A program made the position numbers and the translations under genes. The notes beneath the pieces were generated by a model. That model saw nothing but the letters and a program-made list of their open reading frames with translations, did not search any database and was not told where the DNA came from. A stretch of DNA of 43,588 nucleotides from the IMG/VR virus record IMGVR_UViG_3300048592_001331, positions 1 through 43,588 of that record, one strand, 5' to 3'. This document shows positions 9,321-15,657 of this stretch, piece by piece; position 1 is the first letter of the stretch, and each line of letters begins with the position of its first letter. This DNA is from a virus.

Positions 9321-9817
9321 AAACAATAATGTTCCTGTTAATTTGCCTGTTATGTTTTTCGTGCAGAAACACGAAAGAAATCATAAAAAATAATACAGAA
9401 GAAAAAACTTCCTTAGAGCAGGTAACTACCAGAATCCAGGATGCCACGGCTGACACAAAAACGGTTAAAGCTATTGAAGAAAGCATTTCTGAAACCGACA
9501 GTACGGTAATTGAGGAAACTGTAGTTGAGTTAAGCAAACCTGACAGCACCGGGCAGCAACACCCTGAGAAAATTACAACCAGGGTAATTTTAACCGGCAG
9601 GAACAAGCAAACCAAAACCGGCACAAAGGAAGAAATTGATAATATTACTGAAAATAAGGTCGTTGAAACAGAGACAAAAAATGAGCAGCAGGTTATTGAT
9701 TCGGTTATAGAAACAAAAACAACAAAAAAATTCCCGCTGTGGAAAATAATTCCGCTTGTTGTGCTTGTTGCTGGGGCGGCATTTTTATTATTTAAGTTTA
9801 ATACGATCAGAAAATAG
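9317..9817 (+). CDS. Single-gene spanin (lipoprotein with C-terminal membrane anchor)
   Basis: A 166-residue protein with a type-II signal sequence and lipobox ending at Cys16 (LLCFSC). About 120 hydrophilic, helix-prone residues rich in E, T and K follow. Near residues 140-161 there is one hydrophobic segment (WKIIPLVVLVAGAAFLLF) and a basic tail. An N-terminal lipid anchor for the outer membrane plus a C-terminal inner-membrane segment is the architecture of unimolecular spanins such as phage T1 gp11 (established knowledge). Spanins fuse the two membranes at the end of lysis. It lies right after the endolysin and holin genes, as expected. Confidence 0.75.
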   Translation: MKTIMFLLICLLCFSCRNTKEIIKNNTEEKTSLEQVTTRIQDATADTKTVKAIEESISETDSTVIEETVVELSKPDSTGQQHPEKITTRVILTGRNKQTKTGTKEEIDNITENKVVETETKNEQQVIDSVIETKTTKKFPLWKIIPLVVLVAGAAFLLFKFNTIRK

Positions 9818-9902
9818 GCTACTCGTTTTTCTGTCCTTTCACTTTGCCCATGTTTTAATGAAATTTCAGCTTTAATTGTTTAACCATTTAATTTTTACTC
9901 GA

Positions 9903-10295
9903 ATGAAAAAGTTTTTGATTTTTATGATGCTTGCTTTTTCGGTGGTTATGTATGCATCGCCACCATCAGTTCCGGAAGTTATAACTGAACAGATTCAGTT
10001 TTCACCGCCCGGCGAGTTTCAAACCGTTCAGGAATTTGACCTCGATAGTCCCGATAGCTATCGGGATCGAGGGCAGGAGGTCGCGTTTGTGTACCTTGGT
10101 AATTTCGAACTGGCCAGTTACCAGGAATATATTATTGACCCGGTTGCAAAACTGGAATTTCCGGAGCTGGTGATAGATAATTATTTATTTGCCTTTGCAG
10201 ATGACATGATTAAACCTCCTTCAAATAAAAATTTGAATGAGTTGTTGATTAACAAACAGCATTCGAATTACGGTTATCCATTTACCGGCAATTAG
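9903..10295 (+). CDS. Secreted hypothetical protein containing an inserted palindrome
   Basis: A 130-residue protein from the ATG at 9903, which opens directly into a signal peptide (KKFLIFMMLAFSVVMYAS). The body is soluble and without recognised motifs. Codons for residues ~47-58 (DLDSPDSYRDRG) are made by an 18-bp perfect palindrome at 10049-10066, identical in type to Bacteroidota intergenic repeats, so this part of the protein is probably a repeat insertion kept in frame. It is the last gene before a terminator and the convergent integrase. Confidence 0.65.
   Translation: MKKFLIFMMLAFSVVMYASPPSVPEVITEQIQFSPPGEFQTVQEFDLDSPDSYRDRGQEVAFVYLGNFELASYQEYIIDPVAKLEFPELVIDNYLFAFADDMIKPPSNKNLNELLINKQHSNYGYPFTGN
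10040..10072. repeat. Palindromic repeat inside a coding region
   Basis: TCCCGATAGCTATCGGGA (10049-10066) is a perfect 18-bp palindrome, enlarged by outer arms CCTCGA/TCGAGG. A 14-bp core of the same family recurs at 15437-15450 and a relative occurs at 25593-25608. Confidence 0.75.
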
Positions 10296-10334
10296 TTTTT
10301 TTTCATAATTATTGGTTTAGTTAGGTTTAAGTTG

Positions 10335-10363
10335 AGCCGGTTCTGTGGGACCGGCTTTTTTTT
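10335..10363 (+). terminator. Terminator closing the lysis cluster
   Basis: A 7-bp stem (AGCCGGT / ACCGGCT), 8-nt loop and eight T residues. It lies 40 bases after the last lysis-region gene and ends at the stop codon of the convergent integrase. Confidence 0.85.
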
Positions 10364-11489
10364 ATGGTGCCGGAAAATTGTGGATTAACTTCTCATCGAT
10401 TGTGTTACGAAATTTTTTCAAATATGCATCAGTTTCGGCAATAGAGCTATGGCCAAACAAATCGCGAATAGTTTTAGTGTTAAAACCGGCATCAATCAAC
10501 CGGTCGGCAGCAGTGTCTTTCAGGCAATAAAATTTCACTTCCGCAGGAATTTTTAATTGGAGGGCTATTGTTCTGAAATGCTCTGCAATCCGGGTTGAAT
10601 GTTCAAACGCATCACCTGGTCGCAATCCCTTGGAACAAATGTAGTACCCCGATGGAAGCAGCTTGAAATACTGCTTTAAAACAGACAGAAATGGGGTAGC
10701 AATTGGCACAATGCGTTTCTTTTTGTTTTTCGATTTACTTCCGGGAACTATCACAACACCTTTATCGAGCCAAAAATCAGAAATTTTCAGCCGGCAGATT
10801 TCGGCCGGACGCAATGCCAGGTAGTAGCAATACAGACTGATTATATGAAAATCAAAATCAAACTTTTCGGTATAATTAAAATACCTGGTTGCCTCTTCAT
10901 CCCGAAACGGACGTTTATCGGTTTCCTGCTCCGGAATTGGAGTTACCGCATGAAAAGGGTTTGTGTTTACAAACTTATTTTTAACAAGCGTATTAAAAAA
11001 AGTGCGGTAATCAATCAGGTAATTGTTATAGGTACGCCCTTTAATTTCGCGAAACTTAATTAAATCGTTCATAAAAGAAAGGGCGATATCTTCCGTAAAT
11101 TCGAAGATAAACTTTTGTATTAGGTTCTTTTTTGTGAGCCATTCGCGCAGGATTTTCATCCTGGATTGGAAAGAATGCTGGGTACGTTTTCGGATGTACA
11201 GGTTTTTAAAATCGATAACAAAAGTTAAAGCCTTATCTATAGACGTGTACTTTTTATTGTTTTCCTGATCGATAAAAGGATTTTTACCGGCATCAAGTAG
11301 CGAATTAATGTGGTCTATGAGCTTTTTCGCGTGGCGTTCCCTAAGTTTAACATCACTGATATGGTCAATATAAATACGCTTTCTGCGCATTTTCCCCTCG
11401 GTAGGGTCAATTGCTGAGAAAAAAACATAATCTCTGGTTGATCCCGCACAACGGCGGGCATAAACGAAGGGTAGATTAAAACTATTCAT
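10362..11489 (-). CDS. int: Tyrosine recombinase / phage integrase
   Basis: A 375-residue integrase. Residues ~1-85 form an arm-binding-like domain, ~90-180 the SAM-like core-binding domain and ~195-375 the catalytic domain. Catalytic residues visible: Arg227 (ALRPAEICRL), Lys in SKSKNKK (~252-256), His347 in LFGHSS and the nucleophile Tyr356 (DAYLKKF). The box II motif, normally HxxR, reads Tyr321-Cys-Leu-Lys324 (FYCLKDTAAD). The H-to-Y, R-to-K form is also found in other Bacteroidota integrases, so the gene need not be defective. It reads leftward, opposite to the early and late operons, beside an attP-like region. Confidence 0.92.
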   Translation of the reverse strand: MNSFNLPFVYARRCAGSTRDYVFFSAIDPTEGKMRRKRIYIDHISDVKLRERHAKKLIDHINSLLDAGKNPFIDQENNKKYTSIDKALTFVIDFKNLYIRKRTQHSFQSRMKILREWLTKKNLIQKFIFEFTEDIALSFMNDLIKFREIKGRTYNNYLIDYRTFFNTLVKNKFVNTNPFHAVTPIPEQETDKRPFRDEEATRYFNYTEKFDFDFHIISLYCYYLALRPAEICRLKISDFWLDKGVVIVPGSKSKNKKKRIVPIATPFLSVLKQYFKLLPSGYYICSKGLRPGDAFEHSTRIAEHFRTIALQLKIPAEVKFYCLKDTAADRLIDAGFNTKTIRDLFGHSSIAETDAYLKKFRNTIDEKLIHNFPAP

Positions 11490-11530
11490 AGCTCGATAAT
11501 TTTAATCCGACACAACAACCCTAAAAACTT

Positions 11531-11722
11531 TGGCGCATCCTTGGCGCACTTAAAAAAGAAAAACCAATGTAAAACACTGGTTTTCAATAAGTTCCTTTGA
11601 ACTTCGTAGCGGGGGCAGGACTTTCCTGTTTTCCTACTCATATCTAATAATCAATTGTTTATAATTGCTCTTTCGAGTGTTTTTGTCCTGTTTCTGGCGC
11701 TTGCCTGGCGCAGTTCTGGCGC
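11531..11722. other. attP: Candidate phage attachment site (attP)
   Basis: The non-coding stretch upstream of the integrase holds five TGGCGC copies in two phased groups: 11531 and 11542 (11 bp apart), and 11695, 11706 and 11717 (11 bp apart each). Between them, 11605-11622 reads CGTAGCGGGGGCAGGACT. This is the reverse complement of a tRNA-like 3' end (T-arm and acceptor: AGTCCTGCCCCCGCTACG). Two arm sites, a core and three arm sites reproduce the layout of lambda-type attP. The repeats and spacing are seen directly; the tRNA identity and att function are inference. Confidence 0.55.
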
Positions 11723-11740
11723 AACTATGAAATCGTTACA

Positions 11741-11789
11741 TACGTAATTTTACGTACTTTTACGCATCCATTTTGCGTATTTCTACGCT
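11741..11789. repeat. 10-bp-phased TACGYA repeats (possible excisionase sites)
   Basis: TACGTA at 11741, TACGTA at 11751 and TACGCA at 11761 are spaced exactly 10 bp apart, followed by an inverted TGCGTA (11774) and TACGCT (11784). They lie between the three right-hand TGGCGC sites and the repressor stop codon. Helically phased direct repeats next to an att arm are typical of recombination directionality factor binding; the function is inferred. Confidence 0.45.
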
Positions 11790-11796
11790 TGTATAA

Positions 11797-12213
11797 CTAC
11801 ACAGCTTTATTTCTTTTTGTATCCTCGCCGCTCGATGCACCACTTTCATCGTGGGTCTCTTTTTTTGGTGGGTTTTCATAAACTGCAATCAGTTTTTCAT
11901 AAAGTTGAATTTGATTTTCCAAATCTTTACAACGCCTGCAGCAATCTGTTTTATATTTAGCCGCTGCTTCCTCCAACATCTCAGGTATTTCTTCTGAACT
12001 GATTTCTGATTGGCGTTCACCGGTAAGCAACCACCGGGCATCGATATCAGGTAAATATTTTAAAATTTTCTGTAACCCATCAATTGATGGTTTTGTTTGG
12101 TTTAGCCAGTTATTAAACTGCCTGTAATCGATTTCTAATTCAGCGGCAACCTGATTTACTTTTAGCTTTTTACTCTCAAAAATTGATTTAAGTCGCTGAT
12201 TTATAGTTTTCAT
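11797..12213 (-). CDS. Helix-turn-helix repressor (CI-like)
   Basis: A 138-residue protein with an N-terminal XRE-type helix-turn-helix (residues ~5-60: INQRLKSIFESKKLKVNQVA, then IDYRQFNNWLN). A coiled-coil-like segment follows (~85-115) with CCRRC and an acidic, polar tail. It lacks a LexA-type protease domain, so induction would not be by simple autocleavage. It is transcribed divergently from a small HTH gene, with palindromic operators between them, which is the usual lysogeny switch layout. It lies in the leftward group with the integrase. Confidence 0.8.
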   Translation of the reverse strand: MKTINQRLKSIFESKKLKVNQVAAELEIDYRQFNNWLNQTKPSIDGLQKILKYLPDIDARWLLTGERQSEISSEEIPEMLEEAAAKYKTDCCRRCKDLENQIQLYEKLIAVYENPPKKETHDESGASSGEDTKRNKAV

Positions 12214-12253
12214 AGATAATATCTATATGATTAAAGAAAAATAAATTAATTAT

Positions 12254-12319
12254 TGTATGTAAATATTTACATTTAAGTTGCAATTATTACATACATTTGT
12301 TTCATGTAAAATACATACA
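12254..12319. promoter_or_regulatory. Divergent operator-promoter of the lysogeny switch
   Basis: Between the repressor and the Cro-like gene are three related sites. TGTATGTAA at 12254-12262 lies inside a perfect 16-bp palindrome ATGTAAATATTTACAT (12257-12272). Its exact inverse TTACATACA is at 12287-12295, and ATACATACA is at 12311-12319 next to CATGTAA. TACATTTG at 12292-12299 matches the Bacteroidota -7 box TAnnTTTG for rightward transcription and overlaps the second site, so a bound repressor would block it. Confidence 0.65.
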
Positions 12320-12333
12320 AATATATATTAAAA

Positions 12334-12585
12334 ATGAATGATAAAAATAGTGTAAGTACACCAACGGCAGCCGATATAAAATTGAAAATCCAGGAAAGGA
12401 TAAAAGAGGCTCCCGAAAACTGGATGACAAAGGTTGCAGCCCTTACCGGCAAAACCGAATCGACAATTAAAAACTACATCTATGGAGGCCGTGCCAAAAA
12501 GAAACACCTGGCCCCTGTGCTCAAATCGCTCAACCAAATAATCGACGAATTCAACATTGAACTTTCAAAAGAATTAAGCAAATGA
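12334..12585 (+). CDS. Small helix-turn-helix regulator (Cro-like)
   Basis: An 83-residue basic protein. Residues ~18-65 have the pattern of a helix-turn-helix (NWMTKVAALTGKTESTIKNY). It is the first rightward early gene, directly across the operator region from the repressor, so a Cro-like role is likely. Its stop overlaps the next start (ATGA). No other domain is seen. Confidence 0.65.
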   Translation: MNDKNSVSTPTAADIKLKIQERIKEAPENWMTKVAALTGKTESTIKNYIYGGRAKKKHLAPVLKSLNQIIDEFNIELSKELSK

Positions 12586-12917
12586 AAAAGCGCGAAAAAG
12601 TAGGCTTGATGCTCGCCCTGGGTTATTCAAAAAAAGAGGTGGCCTGTAAAATGCAAAGCAGTGTTAATACCATCGACAACCACGCGCAGCACCTCTACCG
12701 CGAAACCGGCTGCCGCAACCTGGCCGACATTACCCGGTATATGGTTCGCCGCTATTCGGGCCTGCCGATTGAAGACATCCTTATTCATGCCGCTAACGAC
12801 TGTACTTTTATTTGCGGTGTGGCATTTTTAACCTGGTGCGCCATGCAACCCGAAACCCTCGAAAAGCTATCGGCAGCATTTTCAACTGTCAGTAATTTTT
12901 TAACTAATATATTATGA
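12582..12917 (+). CDS. LuxR-type helix-turn-helix protein with hydrophobic C-terminus
   Basis: A 111-residue protein. Residues 1-52 match a LuxR/GerE DNA-binding domain (GYSKKEVACKMQSSVNTIDN, then the recognition helix and LYRETGCRNLADITRY). The remainder contains a hydrophobic stretch (~72-85, CTFICGVAFLTWCAM) that could anchor it to the membrane or form a protein-protein interface. There is no receiver or ligand domain. It overlaps both neighbours by 4 bp and is probably an early-region regulator. Confidence 0.75.
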   Translation: MKKREKVGLMLALGYSKKEVACKMQSSVNTIDNHAQHLYRETGCRNLADITRYMVRRYSGLPIEDILIHAANDCTFICGVAFLTWCAMQPETLEKLSAAFSTVSNFLTNIL

Positions 12918-13444
12918 AACAACAAGTTAGCAAATTTTTAGAGTTCAACGGAAAAACACTCGTTTTTTTGGCTGTTGACGGGCAGTATTGGATAGCCTTA
13001 AAACCTATCTGTGAGGCACTTAATGTAAGTTGGAAAAAGCAACATTCCAACCTTTTGGAAGATCCTATTTTTGGTCAACTATCCACTGTACAGGGGATGG
13101 TTGGAGCCGATAACAAGGTAAGAGAAATGGTTTCTCTACCTGAAAAATGGGTTTATGGATGGCTTATTAACATTCAATCTTCTTCTCCTGAATTACAGGA
13201 ATACAAAAAACTTTGTTACGAAGTTTTGAACGATTACTTCCACGGGAGCATCAGCGGGCGCAAGGAGCTGCTTGCACAAAAAGCAAAAGCACAAATGGAA
13301 ATAGACAAGGTAATGAACCGCCTCGACCCCAATGATGCCCTTACCATCGACCGCGCCAGCAAAACAATAAACCAGGTTAACGCCAAACTTCGCGCGCTCG
13401 ACAGCGATGTGCTCGAAGAAGAACGTAACCTGTTCAGCCAGTAG
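12914..13444 (+). CDS. Phage antirepressor N-terminal domain protein
   Basis: A 176-residue protein whose first ~110 residues fit the P22-type antirepressor N-terminal domain (FNGKTLVFLAVDGQYWIALK, PICEALNVSWKKQHSNLLED, LPEKWVYGWLINIQSSSPEL). The C-terminal ~60 residues are helical and charged. Proteins of this type bind repressors or DNA and influence the lysis-lysogeny decision. It is the third gene in the coupled set after the operator. A long structured non-coding block follows it. Confidence 0.8.
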   Translation: MKQQVSKFLEFNGKTLVFLAVDGQYWIALKPICEALNVSWKKQHSNLLEDPIFGQLSTVQGMVGADNKVREMVSLPEKWVYGWLINIQSSSPELQEYKKLCYEVLNDYFHGSISGRKELLAQKAKAQMEIDKVMNRLDPNDALTIDRASKTINQVNAKLRALDSDVLEEERNLFSQ

Positions 13445-13762
13445 GTATCACAACCAACCATAGCGGGGGGCCAGGTTTAAGTAAAGGGTTTGTATCAACG
13501 TAGCGTCCAACGGCTCCCCGCTTTCTTCCAAAACAGTTCTTTAACTTAATGATAATTCCACAATAAGAAGATTCCAGCAGCCTTAGCTGTTGGCAGCCAA
13601 ATCGTGAGGAGTTTCGCCGGGTACAGTTGGGAGAACCGGTATTAATTGTGCAGGCTACTTGCCAAAGCCAGCACTCTGCGAAGTGGCCTAACCCGATGAA
13701 GGCATAAGTATGAGAGCAAAACACGGCAAACCCTGCCGTCTGGAATGATGGCAGGGTTCTTT
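13445..13762 (+). ncRNA. Candidate structured non-coding RNA
   Basis: About 310 bases without a convincing reading frame. It begins with an 11-bp stem including one G-U pair (13462-13472 with 13512-13522; AGCGGGGGGCC against GGCTCCCCGCT) around a 39-nt loop. A hairpin around CAGCAG/CTGTTG follows, then a 9-bp stem AGGCTACTT/AAGTGGCCT (13652-13660 with 13681-13689). It ends in a terminator-like hairpin AACCCTGCC/GGCAGGGTT (13729-13737 with 13750-13758) plus CTTT. No known RNA class was recognised. Confidence 0.45.
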
Positions 13763-13810
13763 AATTAAGAATAGTATTAACAAAATATACTGTTGTACCA
13801 GGTAATTACA

Positions 13811-13836
13811 AGCCCCGCTAATGGGCGGGGCTTTTT
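13811..13836 (+). terminator. Strong rho-independent terminator
   Basis: An 8-bp GC-rich stem (AGCCCCGC / GCGGGGCT), 6-nt loop and TTTTT. It separates the regulatory genes and RNA block from the next early operon. Confidence 0.85.
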
Positions 13837-13864
13837 AAGAGATTATTTAAATAATGATAATAAC

Positions 13865-13941
13865 AGGGGTGGCAATTTTAAGAGAGAAAAGGTTTTTGCA
13901 TTTCCATAATTGATTGATTTTGTGCGCCACCCCTTTTTTTA
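13865..13941 (+). terminator. Long-loop hairpin with T-run
   Basis: A 9-bp perfect stem (AGGGGTGGC at 13865-13873 with GCCACCCCT at 13926-13934) closes a 52-nt loop and is followed by T residues. It ends 10-15 bases before the next start codon. It could be a terminator or an attenuator in the leader of the small zinc-protein gene. Confidence 0.5.
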
Positions 13942-13950
13942 AAACTGACT

Positions 13951-14127
13951 ATGATATACGCGAAAACACTTAGAAAAATAATCATCTGCCCAACATGCCA
14001 GGGCGAGGGCACTATAAAAGTGGGCAACCTGCGCGAGAATCACAACCACGACATTGAACCGTGTCGGGATTGCGACGGAAAAGGAAAAGTAAAAAGGATA
14101 GTAACCATTCAATACGAGAAGTTATGA
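13951..14127 (+). CDS. Small DnaJ-zinc-finger-like protein
   Basis: A 58-residue protein with two CxxCxGxG-type knuckles: CPTCQGEGTI (residues ~13-22) and CRDCDGKGKV (~39-48), the pattern of the DnaJ central zinc-binding domain. Between them is a His-rich loop (ENHNHD). It has no J domain, so it is probably a small zinc-stabilised phage protein rather than a chaperone partner. Its TGA overlaps the start of the next gene. Confidence 0.75.
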   Translation: MIYAKTLRKIIICPTCQGEGTIKVGNLRENHNHDIEPCRDCDGKGKVKRIVTIQYEKL

Positions 14128-14318
14128 TGACAATAAAACTGGTGGGAGCACTGCCCCGCGAACTAAAGGATGCCGGTTTAAAACCGGGCGATAAACTAAA
14201 AGCAGAACCTGCCGAAAACTCTACCCTTGGAGCGGTAAAAATACGCACCTGGAAAGATGATGCCGATTACATTGCCACCGTGTGGCCCGAAAACTATGTA
14301 AAAGAAGGAGTGTCATGA
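14124..14318 (+). CDS. Small hypothetical early protein
   Basis: A 64-residue protein from the ATG at 14124, which overlaps the preceding stop (ATGA). An upstream in-frame start would lie inside the zinc-protein gene. The text KLVGALPRELKDAGLKPGDKL, then VKIRTW, resembles a small beta-rich AbrB/antitoxin-like fold (LKPGDKL is typical of such folds), but this is only a suggestion. It overlaps the next gene by 4 bp. Confidence 0.6.
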   Translation: MMTIKLVGALPRELKDAGLKPGDKLKAEPAENSTLGAVKIRTWKDDADYIATVWPENYVKEGVS

Positions 14319-14593
14319 CAAAGCAGGATTTCAGGAAAAGGGTAATCAGTCTTTTACGTGGAATTATTAATCAGCGCACCTGGCTTATAAAACACGACAA
14401 AAGTTACATTGAAAGCGACTGGGCACAACAGGAGATACGTAATATTACTTACGCAGCCAAAAAGCTGGTTGATGCCGACCGTGCCAAGGCATACCTCGAG
14501 CGAAAGGAAACCGCCCTGCGGTACCTGATACCAGCGAAAAACCGCAAATGGCACGACGAACTCCGGGAGCTAATTAACACGCAACTGAATTAA
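14315..14593 (+). CDS. Small hypothetical helical protein
   Basis: A 92-residue basic, helix-rich protein from the ATG at 14315 (chosen because it makes the standard ATGA overlap). No domain is recognised. It is the last gene of a three-gene coupled set (zinc protein, 64-residue protein, this one), ending in a terminator. Confidence 0.6.
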   Translation: MTKQDFRKRVISLLRGIINQRTWLIKHDKSYIESDWAQQEIRNITYAAKKLVDADRAKAYLERKETALRYLIPAKNRKWHDELRELINTQLN

Positions 14594-14626
14594 TTAAATA
14601 AATAATCAGTCCGATGCAACAACATG

Positions 14627-14654
14627 GTCCCGGCCAGTGGGTCGGGACTTTTTT
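14627..14654 (+). terminator. Rho-independent terminator
   Basis: A 6-bp stem GTCCCG/CGGGAC, 10-nt loop and six T residues, just after the three-gene set. Confidence 0.8.
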
Positions 14655-14697
14655 ACCCGTAATTATGAAAAAAAATCACTTTTAAAAACTACAAATT

Positions 14698-15165
14698 ATG
14701 AAAGCACAACTTTTGAAAGATTTACAAAACCTGCAAACCAAGGCAGCCAATTTTTTTGACGAAGCAGACGAAAGCCGTTCGGAACATGCCGGGGGCTATT
14801 TATACCTGCTCCGGAGAATTAATAAAACGATTGCTTTGGTAACTGGCACAAGTGATGCCAAACCATTACAGTCGTTAACCGATTTGAGAAAAACAATTCT
14901 TGACATTACAAAAGAATACAGCGCTAAAACAGGTGTCGAATACCGGGTTTCAATTTCGGTTGAATGTGATGAAAATGGATGTATCAAATATTCAGGAGAA
15001 ATTGAAGGCCTTAAACCCGTTCCTGCCGGCGACAGATACGGTAACAGAATTTACTCAAGAAAAACATTTCAAATGCTTGTTGCTGAATTTACAGACCTTC
15101 TCGAAGCAGATGTGGAAGCCCGTAAAGATGATAACGAATCGGGAAAAGATATTACGGTAAAATAA
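14698..15165 (+). CDS. Hypothetical early protein
   Basis: A 155-residue soluble protein. The N-terminal half is helical (KDLQNLQTKAANFFDEADES), and a beta-rich part follows at ~85-120 (VEYRVSISVECDENGCIKYS). No family is recognised. It begins a new run of closely spaced early genes after a terminator, preceded by an A/T-rich leader. The next gene starts 7 bases after the stop. Confidence 0.6.
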   Translation: MKAQLLKDLQNLQTKAANFFDEADESRSEHAGGYLYLLRRINKTIALVTGTSDAKPLQSLTDLRKTILDITKEYSAKTGVEYRVSISVECDENGCIKYSGEIEGLKPVPAGDRYGNRIYSRKTFQMLVAEFTDLLEADVEARKDDNESGKDITVK

Positions 15166-15172
15166 CTGAGCC

Positions 15173-15466
15173 ATGAGCGATAAAAAAATATTTATAGCAC
15201 TGAGCCAGCGCGAAGCAAGATCTGTTATTACGGCAATACGTTGTCTTACAAATTCATGCATTCCCGAAATCGATGACGTATTTTTTGACCTTAAGAAAAA
15301 AAATGCTGCGGCAATGGGCATTACAGCAGAAGAACTGAGCGAGATTTTAAATTTTGGATACCACCTTGGCGAACTTGCCGACGAACAGGCAGAACTGGAG
15401 GCCACAATCAATGCCGCGGAACCCGAAACTTTGAACCCGATAGCTATCGGATCTGAACCATTATGA
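15173..15466 (+). CDS. Hypothetical early protein
   Basis: A 97-residue protein, mainly helical and acidic (ELADEQAELEATINAAEPET). Its last codons contain the palindrome CCGATAGCTATCGG (15437-15450), the same repeat type that interrupts the gene at 9903-10295, so the C-terminus (NPIAIGSEPL) may be repeat-derived. It overlaps the next start by 4 bp. The function is unknown. Confidence 0.6.
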   Translation: MSDKKIFIALSQREARSVITAIRCLTNSCIPEIDDVFFDLKKKNAAAMGITAEELSEILNFGYHLGELADEQAELEATINAAEPETLNPIAIGSEPL

Positions 15467-15657
15467 GCCACGGAACATGTAAAAAGTGCGGGTGCACCGA
15501 TGATAACGCCTGTTACAGCGATACACACGGGTCCTGCTGGTGGGTTGACCAAAATCACACATTATGTAGTTTTTGCCAAGAACCCTTTGTCAGCGACTTT
15601 TCAATTGAACGTCCTTCTGATTTTCATAATGATCAAATTAATCCACAGCAACCATGA
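15463..15657 (+). CDS. Small zinc-binding protein (CxxCGCTDDNAC type)
   Basis: A 64-residue protein with CKKCGCTDDNACYSDTHGSC, then WWV, then LCSFC, a compact cysteine-rich module found as a free protein or domain in many phages and prophages, whose exact role is unknown. It overlaps the preceding gene and the methyltransferase start (ATGA), so it is co-translated with the DNA methyltransferase and may act with DNA or the methylase. Confidence 0.75.
   Translation: MSHGTCKKCGCTDDNACYSDTHGSCWWVDQNHTLCSFCQEPFVSDFSIERPSDFHNDQINPQQP

Noticed and set aside
11600-11630. A complete tRNA gene at the tRNA-like core
   Set aside because: Only the T-arm/acceptor-like 3' end is present (minus strand); no anticodon or D arm can be drawn.
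13434-13724. A 96-residue frame on the minus strand behind the antirepressor gene
   Set aside because: It lies wholly in the hairpin-rich non-coding block, has an unnatural residue mix and runs against all surrounding early genes; the RNA structure explains the region better.
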